Source: Endozoicomonas sp. NE40 (GTDB taxonomy: Bacteria; Pseudomonadota; Gammaproteobacteria; Pseudomonadales; Endozoicomonadaceae). Taken from it: 64,000 bases of DNA. Shown here in pieces: positions 44,220 to 53,662 of the stretch. The position numbers and the translations under genes were made by a program. Under the pieces are notes generated by a model. The model saw only the letters and a list, made by a program, of their open reading frames with translations, ran no database searches and had not been told where the DNA came from. Positions within the stretch are counted from its first letter, which is position 1; every line of letters begins with the position of its first letter. Location of the stretch: the NCBI RefSeq assembly GCF_040549045.1, contig NZ_JBEWTB010000002.1:2077501-2141500 (forward strand), read 5' to 3'.

Positions 44220-45761
44220 TTAACTCTCCTGATTGCGTCGATTGTTACGATTTCGGCGCTCACGACGCTCAGCCTGTCTGGCCCGGATTTTCTCAATCTG
44301 GGCCTGAGGCATCAGAGAATTCTTTTTCGGATAGTCCCGTGCCATCATTCGATCCAGCTTACGGTGGTTATCACGAACCGCCAGCATAGGCAGAACCGGA
44401 TCATTGTGGTCTTTCATCCACTGTTCCAGACGGTCTCTGTACTCATTTACGACATCCTGATATTCCGGGTGATCAACCAGGTTGTTCAGGCTGCCCGGGT
44501 CTTTTTCCAGGTCGTAGAACTCTTCAACAACCCGCTCACGGAACATCGTTACACGGTCGTGCAGTGCTTCATCATCGCTGTCGAGCATGGCGTTGATGAT
44601 TTCACCTTCATTGGAGTTCCTGTAGTTAGCACCTTCACGGCTCCACGGGTTAAAGATGTAACCGTACTTCTCACTCTGAACCGCACGCATTGGCGTTGCA
44701 GGGCCGCCAATCTTGTAATCGATCTGTGTGTATACATACTCCCGGTTTTCCTGACTTTCACCACGCAACAGCGGAAGGATGGTTTCACCGTCAAAGCTGG
44801 CATCAACCTCAATACCGGTCGCATCCAGGATCGTTGGGAAAATATCGACCGTAGAAATAAAGTTCTTGTCGTCTACATGGCTGGCTTTCAGGTCACCGTT
44901 CGGCCAGTTAACAAAGAAATGTGTCCGGCTACTGAACATATAGGTGTTTGCCTTGGCAAACGGGAAAGCTGAGCCGTTGTCTGACAGGAAAATCACCATG
45001 GTGTCGTCAGCCACACCTTTTTCATCCAGAGCTTCGATGACCCGGCCAAAGGTATCGTCAAGGCGGCGTACAGAGTTGTAATAATGACTCAGTTCAACAC
45101 GGGTTTGTGGCAGATCTGGCAGGTATTCAGGAACAATGACTTCATCGGTAGAAAACAGCTTTGATGGCTTGGCAATATCGCCATTTCGCATCGGGTTTTC
45201 CGGGTCATGGAATGCTCTGTGAGGATCGTGAGAGTTCACCATCAGGTAAAATGGCTGACCGTTCTTCTTGCTTTCGGCAATAAAGTCTTTGGTGAACTGG
45301 TAGTACAGTTCAGGGTCACGACCTGCGCCCAGCTCACGGTAATCCTGAACAAAGTTCCACTGATAATCCATGTCAGGTGTTGAGTGGGACACCTTTCCCA
45401 GCACACCGGTACGGTAACCATTATCAGACAGTGTTCCCATAACGGTAGGAATGGACTGGTCTTTCAGGTTCATAAAACCCATCATGCCACTGCTGATACC
45501 ATACAGGCCGGTGGCCATGATGGAGCGGCTGGGCATACAGATCGATGTGTTGGAATGCGCATGCATAAACTGCACACCCTGTGCCGCATATTTGTCCATA
45601 TTCGGCGTCAGGTCAGGCAACCCTTCAGTGAACAGGCTGAATACTTCATAGCCCAGATCATCTGCTGTAAACAGAACCACATTGGTTGGTGCTGTTTCTG
45701 CAGCCGCTATGTTGGCAGAACATGCAGCCGCAGCCGCCAGTGCCAGAAGTGTCTTCCTCAT
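44220..45761 (-). CDS. Type I sulfatase, second (periplasmic)
   Basis: 513 residues, signal peptide MRKTLLALAAAAACSANIAA. Metal site VLFTADDLGYE, formylglycine motif with Cys75 in ICMPSRSIMATGLY, HDPHRAFHDP, and LSDNGSAFPFAK. Its organisation (SxCxPSR, NSHDPH, FYDLEKDPGSLNNL at the C-terminus) is that of heparan-N-sulfatase/sulfamidase-like S1 sulfatases, so an N- or O-sulfated glycan is a candidate substrate; this remains inference. The C-terminal tail is very Arg-rich. Confidence 0.9.
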   Translation of the reverse strand: MRKTLLALAAAAACSANIAAAETAPTNVVLFTADDLGYEVFSLFTEGLPDLTPNMDKYAAQGVQFMHAHSNTSICMPSRSIMATGLYGISSGMMGFMNLKDQSIPTVMGTLSDNGYRTGVLGKVSHSTPDMDYQWNFVQDYRELGAGRDPELYYQFTKDFIAESKKNGQPFYLMVNSHDPHRAFHDPENPMRNGDIAKPSKLFSTDEVIVPEYLPDLPQTRVELSHYYNSVRRLDDTFGRVIEALDEKGVADDTMVIFLSDNGSAFPFAKANTYMFSSRTHFFVNWPNGDLKASHVDDKNFISTVDIFPTILDATGIEVDASFDGETILPLLRGESQENREYVYTQIDYKIGGPATPMRAVQSEKYGYIFNPWSREGANYRNSNEGEIINAMLDSDDEALHDRVTMFRERVVEEFYDLEKDPGSLNNLVDHPEYQDVVNEYRDRLEQWMKDHNDPVLPMLAVRDNHRKLDRMMARDYPKKNSLMPQAQIEKIRARQAERRERRNRNNRRNQES

Positions 45762-45975
45762 TACCCGTTGCCCCTGAATTTTTCGTGCGAAATGTTTCTA
45801 ACGGCGCGGAATATAATGCAGGTAAGAGCAAACTCTATGTGACACAAATCAAATGTTCACAGGTTAAAACAGGCAGGAAAGACTATGTAACAATTTCCGA
45901 CAACGCAGCAATAATAAGCAAAGTTTTGTACAGGTTTTCACCATGAAAATTCAGCTTATGTAAATTCAGCAGCAA

Positions 45976-47103
45976 TCAGCATTCAACCAGATTAACAACA
46001 GCAATCGCTACACATAACAGAATAAACAACCCTCCCAGCAACCAGAGCCAGCCCATCGACATAAACAGACTACCGGGTAACATGCTGCTGAACGCTCCTC
46101 CCAGATAATAGCTGGTCAGATACACCCCGTTCACAACCCGGCGGTGCTCAGCAACATGCTGGTTAAGATACGCCGACAATCCACTGTGCAGCATAAAAAC
46201 AGCGCCACAGATAATCGCCACCGCCACAAGGCACGACCCGTAGTAATCCACCACCAGAATCATCATCCCCAGCAACAGCGAGAACAGCGTCAGTCGAAAC
46301 AGGAACCGGTCATTACCCGCACAGCGCCTCGCCTTAGGCGTCAGCATTGAACTGATAATGGCGCAGATATAACCCGTGTAAAGAGTGGCAATCTGCGCTG
46401 CCGACATCTCAGGATGCCGTGAGCGCATGTGAAAAGGCAGGTAATTCAGGACAGAAGCCAGACAGCAGATAGCCGCAAATATAAGAAACACACACGCCCA
46501 GACATCCTTGCGTCCCAGCACTTCGGCTAAAGCCGTTTTCAGCTGAATATGTTCAGGATTGCCAGAGATTCGATCCAGCAGCAGAAAAAACGGCGATATC
46601 ACCAGCATGGCTGAGCCCATGATGATCCACACCGGAGAGTGGTATCCGGCCGAAATCAGCGAACCACTCAAAAAGCGTCCACACACCGATCCGGTCACTG
46701 AAGCCGACACATACCACACCACCGCATCACCGGCCTTCCCGGATGTGTCAGCCAGAGCCGTCATCAGTGCGGGTAAAATAGCGGAGAACAGTACGCCTTC
46801 GATGGTTTTCAGGGCAAGGGCATGTTCAATGTGTTCAGCTGAGGAAAAAAGAATCTCCATCCCCCCCAGTAGGGGGAAGCACACCAGCAAAATCATCCGG
46901 GCTGAAATAGCTCTGAGAAGCAGTCCGGATATAAACGCCCCAAAGCACAGAACCAGCATGATGCGGGTTACCAGTTCCGAGGTTTGCGCCGGATTGGACT
47001 GAAAGTAATCAGACAGATAGGGAAACACCGGCTGCGGTGAATACAGGCAGGCAAAGATCAGAAAGACAATAAGAAGCAGAATAAACTGTCTGCAACGAAC
47101 CAC
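45976..47103 (-). CDS. MFS transporter
   Basis: 375 residues from a GTG at 47103 preceded by GGGGGGA at good distance (a TTG at 47130 would add nine residues). About twelve membrane segments, and motif-A-like sequence is degenerate (GLLLRAISARM at the loop between helices 2 and 3). The length and pattern recall YnfM/arabinose-efflux-type MFS exporters. The substrate is not predictable; no regulator is adjacent. Confidence 0.82.
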   Translation of the reverse strand: MVRCRQFILLLIVFLIFACLYSPQPVFPYLSDYFQSNPAQTSELVTRIMLVLCFGAFISGLLLRAISARMILLVCFPLLGGMEILFSSAEHIEHALALKTIEGVLFSAILPALMTALADTSGKAGDAVVWYVSASVTGSVCGRFLSGSLISAGYHSPVWIIMGSAMLVISPFFLLLDRISGNPEHIQLKTALAEVLGRKDVWACVFLIFAAICCLASVLNYLPFHMRSRHPEMSAAQIATLYTGYICAIISSMLTPKARRCAGNDRFLFRLTLFSLLLGMMILVVDYYGSCLVAVAIICGAVFMLHSGLSAYLNQHVAEHRRVVNGVYLTSYYLGGAFSSMLPGSLFMSMGWLWLLGGLFILLCVAIAVVNLVEC

Positions 47104-47252
47104 AGCCAATCCCCCCGTAGAACAAAACAACCTGATTTATCCCACGAGGCAGATGGCAGCGACTCTTGCTCATAGAGACCCGCTCATGGAGAGCTGTTGC
47201 TCATGGTTTAAGCCAATGAGCATAGTCGAGCAAAAAGGACAGCGCTTAATTA

Positions 47253-47621
47253 TTATGAATTGGTTTCGGGTATAACCCGAATCAGGCTCACGCCCGTCAT
47301 GACACAAATGCCAATAAACACCAGCAGAATCTTGATCTTCATCGGTGCCAGCGCAATGCTGAACACAAAACTGGCAATGGTCAGCAGTAAAGCCTTTTTC
47401 TTGTGCTTTGCCTGCATTCCCCGGTGGTTCTGCCAGTTCAGTATGACCTGTCCAAACCGGGGATGACTGATCAGCCAGTTATACAGACGGTCACTGGAAC
47501 GAGCAAAGCACCAGGCCGACAACAGCACCAGCGGTGTGGTGGGCAGCAGCGGCACAACAATCCCCAGGATACCCAGCCCCAGGGATAAGCAACCGCCAAT
47601 AACCAGCAATATCTTTTTCAT
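47253..47621 (-). CDS. YbaN family (DUF454) inner-membrane protein
   Basis: 122 residues from the ATG at 47621. Starts MKKILLVIGGCLSLGLGILG, then VVPLLPTTPLVLLSAWCFARSS and YNWLISHPRFGQ, the signature of DUF454/YbaN. Four membrane helices. The start region overlaps the stop of the upstream SDR gene (47638) closely, so they are probably cotranscribed. Function unknown. Confidence 0.88.
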   Translation of the reverse strand: MKKILLVIGGCLSLGLGILGIVVPLLPTTPLVLLSAWCFARSSDRLYNWLISHPRFGQVILNWQNHRGMQAKHKKKALLLTIASFVFSIALAPMKIKILLVFIGICVMTGVSLIRVIPETNS

Positions 47622-47637
47622 CAGCTGTTTAATCTCA

Positions 47638-48465
47638 TCAGCTATCCAGCCCGGCCAGCGGATCAGGGTGTTTGAACACATACCCAAGACGCTGCTTCAG
47701 TTTGTCGCAGTTTACGATGCGATAAGGGGAAGGCTCGTCACTGAAAACCGGTGCCGACAGCCCCGCGCTTTCACAGGCTTTGGTGTAGAAGTCGCGCTTG
47801 CTGGGATGTTCATCCGCTGAAGCATTAAACGCCTCACCCCATATATCCTGTTCGATAATAGCAGCCATTACGCCAACGCAATCGTCTATATGAATCATAT
47901 TGACAGGATCGTTTGCGCCTTTCAGCTCGCGACCGGCAAAGTACATACCCGGATTAATGCCACCGCCCATCAGACCGGAGAAGCGTACAACGGTTGTTTC
48001 AAACTCATCCCGCTCAGAGAAAAGCTGTTCAACCGGCAACCAGGAAATACCCAGAAACGGACTTGCGTCGGGGGTCGCGTCTTCTTCACGAACTACGTCA
48101 CCTGTCTGGTGATAGACAGAAGTCGTGGCAATCAGCAGCACTTTCTTAACGCCACTGCCTGCCGCAGCATTCGCCAGGTTTTCCATGACAGCAGGAAACT
48201 CATGGGGAGCGCGCATGGAAGGTGGAACGGTGACCACCAGCACATCGGCTTCCATAGCCGCCGCCAGATCGCCCTGAGGTTGCGGATCAAAGCTGAGAAT
48301 GTGGGTATCAAGCCCTTCAGCCACCAGCTTTTCGCGCTTATCAGAACCGGTGACCGTACCGGTTACGTCGTACCCTTTTTCTTTCAGGGCTTTAGCCAGG
48401 GGCAGACCGACACGACCATAGCCCACAATGCTTATGCGAGGGCTTATACGAGGTTTACTGCTCAC
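47638..48465 (-). CDS. NAD(P)-binding epimerase-like protein (YeeZ type)
   Basis: 275 residues of the atypical SDR group. N-terminal nucleotide site ISIVGYGRVGLPLAK; TTSVYHQTG provides the Ser/Tyr region; WLPVEQLF and VVRFSGLMGGG follow. The sequence FNASADEHPSKRDFYTKA is shared with YeeZ-like proteins. Reaction unknown. It overlaps the ygbA-like gene by 11 bases. Confidence 0.8.
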   Translation of the reverse strand: MSSKPRISPRISIVGYGRVGLPLAKALKEKGYDVTGTVTGSDKREKLVAEGLDTHILSFDPQPQGDLAAAMEADVLVVTVPPSMRAPHEFPAVMENLANAAAGSGVKKVLLIATTSVYHQTGDVVREEDATPDASPFLGISWLPVEQLFSERDEFETTVVRFSGLMGGGINPGMYFAGRELKGANDPVNMIHIDDCVGVMAAIIEQDIWGEAFNASADEHPSKRDFYTKACESAGLSAPVFSDEPSPYRIVNCDKLKQRLGYVFKHPDPLAGLDS

Positions 48466-48880
48466 TTGTTATCACCGTTTCTTCTGTGGTCTTTTTACGC
48501 TTTTTCTTTGGCAGATCAGGCACTGCCTTGCGATCATGCAACAGGTGTCGAATAGCCAGTATCGGATGCCTGAGCAGCATGCGCGGACCACTGTAAATCA
48601 TGATGGTCCGGGCCAGTTCTTTCATATCGTTTTTATAGCAGTGGACCGGACAGTACTTGCAGGTTGGCTTGTCCTGGCCATAAGGACACTTTGACAGACG
48701 GTATTCGGCAAAATTCCTGAACCGGGTACATTCATCACACAACCCGGAAATACTGCCATGATTTTTCAGACTGTGATGATCACGACAATAAATATGGGTC
48801 ATGGCAACAATGGTCTTGAACTCTTTGGCCAGTTCGCCCTCAAGTGGTTCCAGAGCGCGACGCTCAACCTGCTTTCTCAT
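48455..48880 (-). CDS. ygbA: YgbA-type (nitrous-oxide-stimulated promoter) family protein
   Basis: 141 residues. The conserved cysteines lie in HIYCRDHH, LCDECTRF, KCPYGQDKPTCKYCPVHCY and the segment IMIYSGPRMLLRHPILAI is the family signature. YgbA is an NsrR-controlled protein linked to nitrosative stress recovery in enterobacteria; the Cys pattern suggests metal or Fe-S binding. AAGAG lies 8 bases before the ATG. It sits 11 bases after hutX, so it may be part of the heme operon. Confidence 0.85.
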   Translation of the reverse strand: MRKQVERRALEPLEGELAKEFKTIVAMTHIYCRDHHSLKNHGSISGLCDECTRFRNFAEYRLSKCPYGQDKPTCKYCPVHCYKNDMKELARTIMIYSGPRMLLRHPILAIRHLLHDRKAVPDLPKKKRKKTTEETVITSEQ

Positions 48881-48891
48881 GCTATTTGCTC

Positions 48892-49389
48892 TTAAACTGC
48901 CAGCTTTTTCAGTGCTTCAAACTTTTCCAGCTGTTCGGCAACAAAGCTTTTGTCTTTGTTGCGACGAATATAAAGTTTGAAGACTGTTTTACCAGCATGG
49001 CTGAAAAATTGCACAGATTTTGTATCAACGCCATGGAAAGGTTTGGATACCAGGGCAATTTTGCTGAAACCGTCCAGCTTCAGGTGACCTTTCAGTGGCG
49101 TGTCACGGTCACTCATGTTGTAGTAACCGAATTTTTTGCCACCTTTAGGGAAAACACCAGCCAGTTCAAAGATATGGCCTTCCACATCAATCACCGTCAG
49201 CACTTCACCCCAGGTACGAAACTCTTCGGTCAGGGTTTCAAACAGGCTACCGTCCAGCAGGGCTACCATTTCTTCCGGCAGGTTGGAAACGGCTTCCAGT
49301 TCGGAAATGTTCAGCTCGGCAGCGATTTCCGCTGGCAGTTTTTCCGGGTTTTCAGCAATCAGTTTGCGTACAGCTTCTTGAGTGTTCAT
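48892..49389 (-). CDS. hutX: Cytosolic heme carrier HutX
   Basis: 165 residues of the HutX/HugX (ChuX-like) family, which holds cytosolic heme and passes it to the degrading enzyme. Visible: LPAEIAAELNISELEAV at the N-terminus (a small helical domain), VIDVEGHIFELAGVFPKG and the FNM-like FGYYNMSDRDTPLKGHL. AAGGGAAG is 8 bases before the ATG. It follows hutW by 26 bases. Confidence 0.93.
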   Translation of the reverse strand: MNTQEAVRKLIAENPEKLPAEIAAELNISELEAVSNLPEEMVALLDGSLFETLTEEFRTWGEVLTVIDVEGHIFELAGVFPKGGKKFGYYNMSDRDTPLKGHLKLDGFSKIALVSKPFHGVDTKSVQFFSHAGKTVFKLYIRRNKDKSFVAEQLEKFEALKKLAV

Positions 49390-49415
49390 TTGTTTTACTT
49401 CCCTTAGAGACCGTT

Positions 49416-50951
49416 TTATTTGCGAATCCAGTTAATTAATTTGTGTACCGGGCAACCGGATGGAATGTCTTCCTTACCGGTAAAACCCTTATGACCTTTA
49501 GGCATTTTGTCGAGCATGCTCTTTGGCATTTTCGCCATCAGCTTTTCCAGCTCGTCATCAGGTTTCTCGCTACCTGACAAATGATGACCACCCATATGAC
49601 CACCAGACTCAGCGACTTCTTCTGTCAGCTCCAGCATATAAGCCTGCAGACCCTGGTTCATGTTCACTGCCCAGAACTGCCCGGCCAGCGTCAGGTTCAG
49701 ATAATGCCCGGAACGTTCAGCCAGACCGTTGTTCACCCACTCTTCAAACAGCGGTTCACAACGGATGCTGAATTCAAAACCACTCCTGTCCATCTCTTTC
49801 AGGTTCAGGTACCCCAGATCAAAGGCAGCACCCGCAGCACCAAAGGCTTTGTGGAGAGAACTCGGAGCCACCACACCCATCACCGGTTTTTCACCGTTGT
49901 CGATAGCGGCAAAATAGTCATCCAGTTTGCGGTGTAGCATCATGCTGTGACCGGCAATATTGCCGCCTGCACCGGAACCAAAAGGAATCACGTCACAACC
50001 GGACTTGGACAGATGGTTGTATATGTTACGTTCACGGGTTGTACGACCCCAGTGACTGACACTCAGGCGACGGTAGTGGTGTTTATTCAGGTGTTCGATA
50101 CCGGCCTTGAACAGTCCGGCTTTTTCAGCTGTATTCGCCGGTTCCGGCATGCTGCCTTTTTCGATACTGGCTGCCATACGGGTATTGCCCATCAGAATCA
50201 GCTGATACAGGTCAGCACCATCGATGCCACTTTCAACCAGTTTATCCAGGTCTTTCAGCCAGTCGTCCATGGTCTGGTAAGGCAGGCCAAAGATCAGGTC
50301 AACCACCACGGCAATCTGCCCGGTGGACATCAGTTTCTGAAGACGTTCGGTGAGTACTTCTTCCGTATCAATACGGCTCATCTTGCGACGGATTTCACCG
50401 TTGAAGGTTTGCACACCCAGGGAAAAACGGTTGAAGCCAGCTTCTACACAGGCATCAATCTTTTCATCGGTCAGTCCATTAAAACGGGATTCAAACGTCA
50501 CTTCACAGTCGTTTGCCAGTGGCAGATTGTCACGAATCACTTTACCCAGACGGCGAATCTGATCAGCGGTCAGGTCGGTCGGTGTACCGCCGCCAAAGTA
50601 AACCGCCTGAATCGGAGCGCTCTGCACATTAGGCAGCTGGGCGGTCATTTCGATTTCACGTACCAGATAGTCGACGTATTTTTCGACCATGTCGGCTTTA
50701 GTGGTGTTCTGGAAGAAACCACAGTAAGAACATTTGGTACGGCAGAAAGGAATATGGAAATACGCAGCTCGCCTGCCTTCACCAAAAGGTTTGGACATCA
50801 GCTGGTTCCAGCTTTCCTGCCACATCATAGGCGGCAGAGGTGTACCGGCACCACGGCTGTGGGCAGAGGTTTTCAGGTCGAACGCATGGCGCAGGGGATC
50901 AGGCACTGAACGACCTGTCATGGCTTCCGTCAGAACAACTGGTTTGGTCAT
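49416..50951 (-). CDS. hutW: Anaerobilin-type heme-degrading radical SAM enzyme HutW/ChuW
   Basis: 511 residues. The radical SAM cluster is C70-x3-C74-x2-C77 (CRTKCSYCGFF), followed by YFGGGTPTDL, SLGVQTF and the HemN-like C-terminal region. ChuW/HutW open heme without oxygen, by methyl transfer, to a linear tetrapyrrole and free iron. The C-terminal extension (~455-511) is His/Lys-rich with a CPVHKLINWIRK end, as in HutW homologues. Directly upstream of hutX. Confidence 0.93.
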   Translation of the reverse strand: MTKPVVLTEAMTGRSVPDPLRHAFDLKTSAHSRGAGTPLPPMMWQESWNQLMSKPFGEGRRAAYFHIPFCRTKCSYCGFFQNTTKADMVEKYVDYLVREIEMTAQLPNVQSAPIQAVYFGGGTPTDLTADQIRRLGKVIRDNLPLANDCEVTFESRFNGLTDEKIDACVEAGFNRFSLGVQTFNGEIRRKMSRIDTEEVLTERLQKLMSTGQIAVVVDLIFGLPYQTMDDWLKDLDKLVESGIDGADLYQLILMGNTRMAASIEKGSMPEPANTAEKAGLFKAGIEHLNKHHYRRLSVSHWGRTTRERNIYNHLSKSGCDVIPFGSGAGGNIAGHSMMLHRKLDDYFAAIDNGEKPVMGVVAPSSLHKAFGAAGAAFDLGYLNLKEMDRSGFEFSIRCEPLFEEWVNNGLAERSGHYLNLTLAGQFWAVNMNQGLQAYMLELTEEVAESGGHMGGHHLSGSEKPDDELEKLMAKMPKSMLDKMPKGHKGFTGKEDIPSGCPVHKLINWIRK

Positions 50952-50985
50952 GTTGTGTACAAGTCCGTATAAATCTTCAGAAACG

Positions 50986-51011
50986 CCAGAAGGCGCTGGT
51001 GCGCCTTCTGG
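50986..51011 (-). terminator. Hairpin between the heme receptor and hutW
   Basis: Perfect 11-bp stem CCAGAAGGCGC / GCGCCTTCTGG. Followed on the minus strand by GCGTTTCTG, so it is probably a partial terminator or processing site that lets less transcript into hutWX. Confidence 0.6.
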
Positions 51012-51034
51012 TTATTAAACAGTCAGAGTTAGAA

Positions 51035-53350
51035 TTAGATTTCCCATTTCACGCTGACGGAGTAGTTTCGGCCGGGTTGGGTGTAGCGGTTGAGACCAGC
51101 GTAATTTTCTGAGAGACCACGCACATCATCCCAATGCCAGTATTTCTTGTCGAACGCATTGAAGACACCAGCATTGATTGTTACATCCTGATGAGGCTTA
51201 TAGTAAGCCGTCAGGTCAACCAGACCATAACCAGATGTGGCAAACTGGTCTCCACTGTCATTGGTGTCTCCCATATCGGAGTCCCGGTCGAGTTCTGAAA
51301 TGTCGCTGCTCTTTTTGCGAGCAACCAAAGTTAACGTCAGGTCTGAACCCCAATCGTTAGTCGGTGCGTCATAGCCCAAACCAACAACAGCAGTTAATGG
51401 TGAAATACTGTTCAGTGGCTCATCTTTATGGACGCTGTAGTCACTGGCTACGCGAGTACCCCGACCTTGACTCCAGGCAATGGCTGTATTCAACCTTGTG
51501 CCACGAGGCGCACCGACTGCTTCATCAAGCCAGAGCATACCCTTGAACTCTACCCCTTTGATTGTCGCATCACTGATGTTCTGGGACTGGTAAACACCGA
51601 AGGCATAATCAGAGTCTTCAATGGTCACCCGTTCGATAAAGTTTTTGTAGTCATTGTAAAATGCAGTGACTTCCATGCTACCGAGGTTGGAGTTGGCTCT
51701 TAAACCTATTTCATAAGAGTCACTTTCCTCAGGCTTCAGATTGGGGTTTGGCTTAACCCAGACAGGCATACCTGCCGGCATGTGCTCTTCGAAATACATA
51801 TCAAACAGATTGGGAGTACTGAAACCCTGACTGTATTGGGCAAAAGCAGACCAGGTATCATTAATCTCGAAAACTGCTCCGATCTGTGCTGTCCAGCTAT
51901 CGTAGGTCTTATCATCCAGTGCTGTCGGGTCTGCGTAGTCAGGTGTGTACTGATCCACCTTGTTGGATACATCAAACCGGTCGTAACGAATACCCGGGGT
52001 CAGAATGAGGCGGTCAGCCATTAAGCCAATTTCATCCTGTAGGAAAAATCCAAGCTGCTTAGTGGTAGAGACTGGCGCATAGCGGGCAGGGCTGTATGGA
52101 TCTCGTCCCGGAGTTCCGGGACCACTGATAACCTCACCTTCGCTGTAGTAAGTCTTATTAAGGTTATCCTGCTCGGTTTGTTCCAGACTGATACCATAGG
52201 TTACATAGTGGGAGCTATGTGCCAGGTCGAATGACTTATTGAAGGTGGCATCAAGTTGCAGGCTGTCTTCCTGATAGTAGTAATCTTTCAGGCGGTCATA
52301 TTGAACTTTAGTGGGCCGTAGCATGCCCTCTGTTTCTATTACTGTGTCATACGTCTTCTGTCTTGTGTGACTCTTCTGCCAGTTGAAAGACCATTTCATT
52401 TCATCAAATGCGGCATTATTGGCTTCCCATTCATGGAAAAAGCCCAGACGGTGACGTTTACTTTTATCATCAGAGTTTGCGCTGAGGTATTCAGTGCCGC
52501 CAATGGTATCGCCAGCCAACGATTTGAGATCACTCTCGGTGCGTGATTCCTGCCACTCACCAGTCAGACCAATACGGTGATCGTCATTGAGCTGGTATTG
52601 CAGTTTACCCAGAAGGCTGTCACTGGAGCCTGTTAAAGGATCGGCCTTTTCACGGCCGGCACCTTCTCCCCCCCTGCCGCCATAGCTTTTACGCTCTTTC
52701 ATATCACGGCGGGTGTAGGTCAGCATGCTTTCCAGATCACCTGTGCGGTTAGCAAAAGTGACTGTTTCATTAAAGCTGGAATCAGAACTGTTATAACCAG
52801 CTTTTACAGAAGCATAGCTGTCATCACCTTCTGGTTTTAGATAATCAGCAGGGTCTTTGGTTACAAATGCAACAACACCACCAATAGCATCACCACCATG
52901 GAGTGTGGAAGATGGTCCTTTCACCACTTCCATTGCTTTCATATTCTCAATATCGAAGTAGTTACGAGGAGCCTGAATGAACTTCTGGTAACCAAACGAG
53001 CCCGCCTGATCAACACCATCAACAGTAATCTTGACACGATTCTGGTCCATACCACGGACATTAACGCTGCCAAGACCAAAACGGCTGTCGCTGGTCACAT
53101 TTACACCTGGTTCGTATTTCACCAGATCCTGAATATTGCGAGCCATGTTCTTCTCAGCATCCTCAGCAGTCACCACCGACACACTGCTCGCCACATCGTC
53201 CAGCTCACGCTCGGTACGGGTTGCAGTCACCGTTACCTGGTTCATCAGGGTGGGTTGGGTGTTCGGTGCTTCCTGTGCGACAGCTGTCGTCGCAACGATA
53301 GAGGCAATAGCAACAGAAAGGCTGCTCTTTCGGATCTGGGATGGATTCAT
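51035..53350 (-). CDS. TonB-dependent heme/hemoglobin receptor 1
   Basis: 771-residue outer-membrane receptor. Signal peptide with AQEAPNT at the mature end; TonB box MNQVTVTATRTER; plug domain (VKYEPGVNV, VRGMDQNRVKITVDGVDQ, VVKGPSSTLHGGDAIGGVVAF); 22-strand barrel with the heme-receptor segment NPNLKPEESDSYEIGLR of the FRAP/NPNL motif and a C-terminal aromatic end. Family: TonB-dependent hemoglobin/transferrin/lactoferrin receptors (HutA/HasR-like). A Fur box lies upstream (53505). Related to receptor 2 but clearly diverged. Confidence 0.92.
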   Translation of the reverse strand: MNPSQIRKSSLSVAIASIVATTAVAQEAPNTQPTLMNQVTVTATRTERELDDVASSVSVVTAEDAEKNMARNIQDLVKYEPGVNVTSDSRFGLGSVNVRGMDQNRVKITVDGVDQAGSFGYQKFIQAPRNYFDIENMKAMEVVKGPSSTLHGGDAIGGVVAFVTKDPADYLKPEGDDSYASVKAGYNSSDSSFNETVTFANRTGDLESMLTYTRRDMKERKSYGGRGGEGAGREKADPLTGSSDSLLGKLQYQLNDDHRIGLTGEWQESRTESDLKSLAGDTIGGTEYLSANSDDKSKRHRLGFFHEWEANNAAFDEMKWSFNWQKSHTRQKTYDTVIETEGMLRPTKVQYDRLKDYYYQEDSLQLDATFNKSFDLAHSSHYVTYGISLEQTEQDNLNKTYYSEGEVISGPGTPGRDPYSPARYAPVSTTKQLGFFLQDEIGLMADRLILTPGIRYDRFDVSNKVDQYTPDYADPTALDDKTYDSWTAQIGAVFEINDTWSAFAQYSQGFSTPNLFDMYFEEHMPAGMPVWVKPNPNLKPEESDSYEIGLRANSNLGSMEVTAFYNDYKNFIERVTIEDSDYAFGVYQSQNISDATIKGVEFKGMLWLDEAVGAPRGTRLNTAIAWSQGRGTRVASDYSVHKDEPLNSISPLTAVVGLGYDAPTNDWGSDLTLTLVARKKSSDISELDRDSDMGDTNDSGDQFATSGYGLVDLTAYYKPHQDVTINAGVFNAFDKKYWHWDDVRGLSENYAGLNRYTQPGRNYSVSVKWEI

Positions 53351-53504
53351 GTGCGTCTGTACTTCTTCTCAAGACTACTGAATGTATAAAGTCGTTCAGT
53401 TCAGTGCGCCGACATCCATTCTGCTAACAGCACAAATAAATGGAATGATGGTAAGGCCAGCTCACTATGACCAAGCGAGGTCGATAGTATGTAAAGAAAC
53501 ATCC

Positions 53505-53525
53505 AAATACAAATCATTATCATTT
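53505..53525. promoter_or_regulatory. Fur box upstream of heme receptor 1
   Basis: 18 of 21 bases match the palindromic consensus built of AAATGAT and its repeats; the core AATCATTATCATTT is intact. It lies ~155 bp before the receptor 1 start and would couple the gene to iron starvation. The rest of the 312-bp gap (53351-53662) has only the terminator at 53601. Confidence 0.8.
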
Positions 53526-53600
53526 GGTTTTATACCTATATCCCTTCGCCTTGACCCATGTCAAATTACAAAAACTGTTTATTTTCCCTGCAACCCATAT

Positions 53601-53630
53601 AAAAAAACGGACTTCCCATTGAGAAGCCCG
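53601..53630 (-). terminator. Rho-independent terminator of heme receptor 2
   Basis: Stem CGGGCTTC / GAAGTCCG (one G-T pair) followed on the minus strand by T7. It separates the receptor 2 transcript from receptor 1. Confidence 0.8.
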
Positions 53631-53662
53631 AAAGCGTGGAGATCGTTTAATTGTGAAAGACG

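Noticed and set aside
44055..44972. Rightward frame of 305 codons over the second sulfatase
   Set aside because: Antisense to a sulfatase with complete active site; starts across a terminator hairpin.
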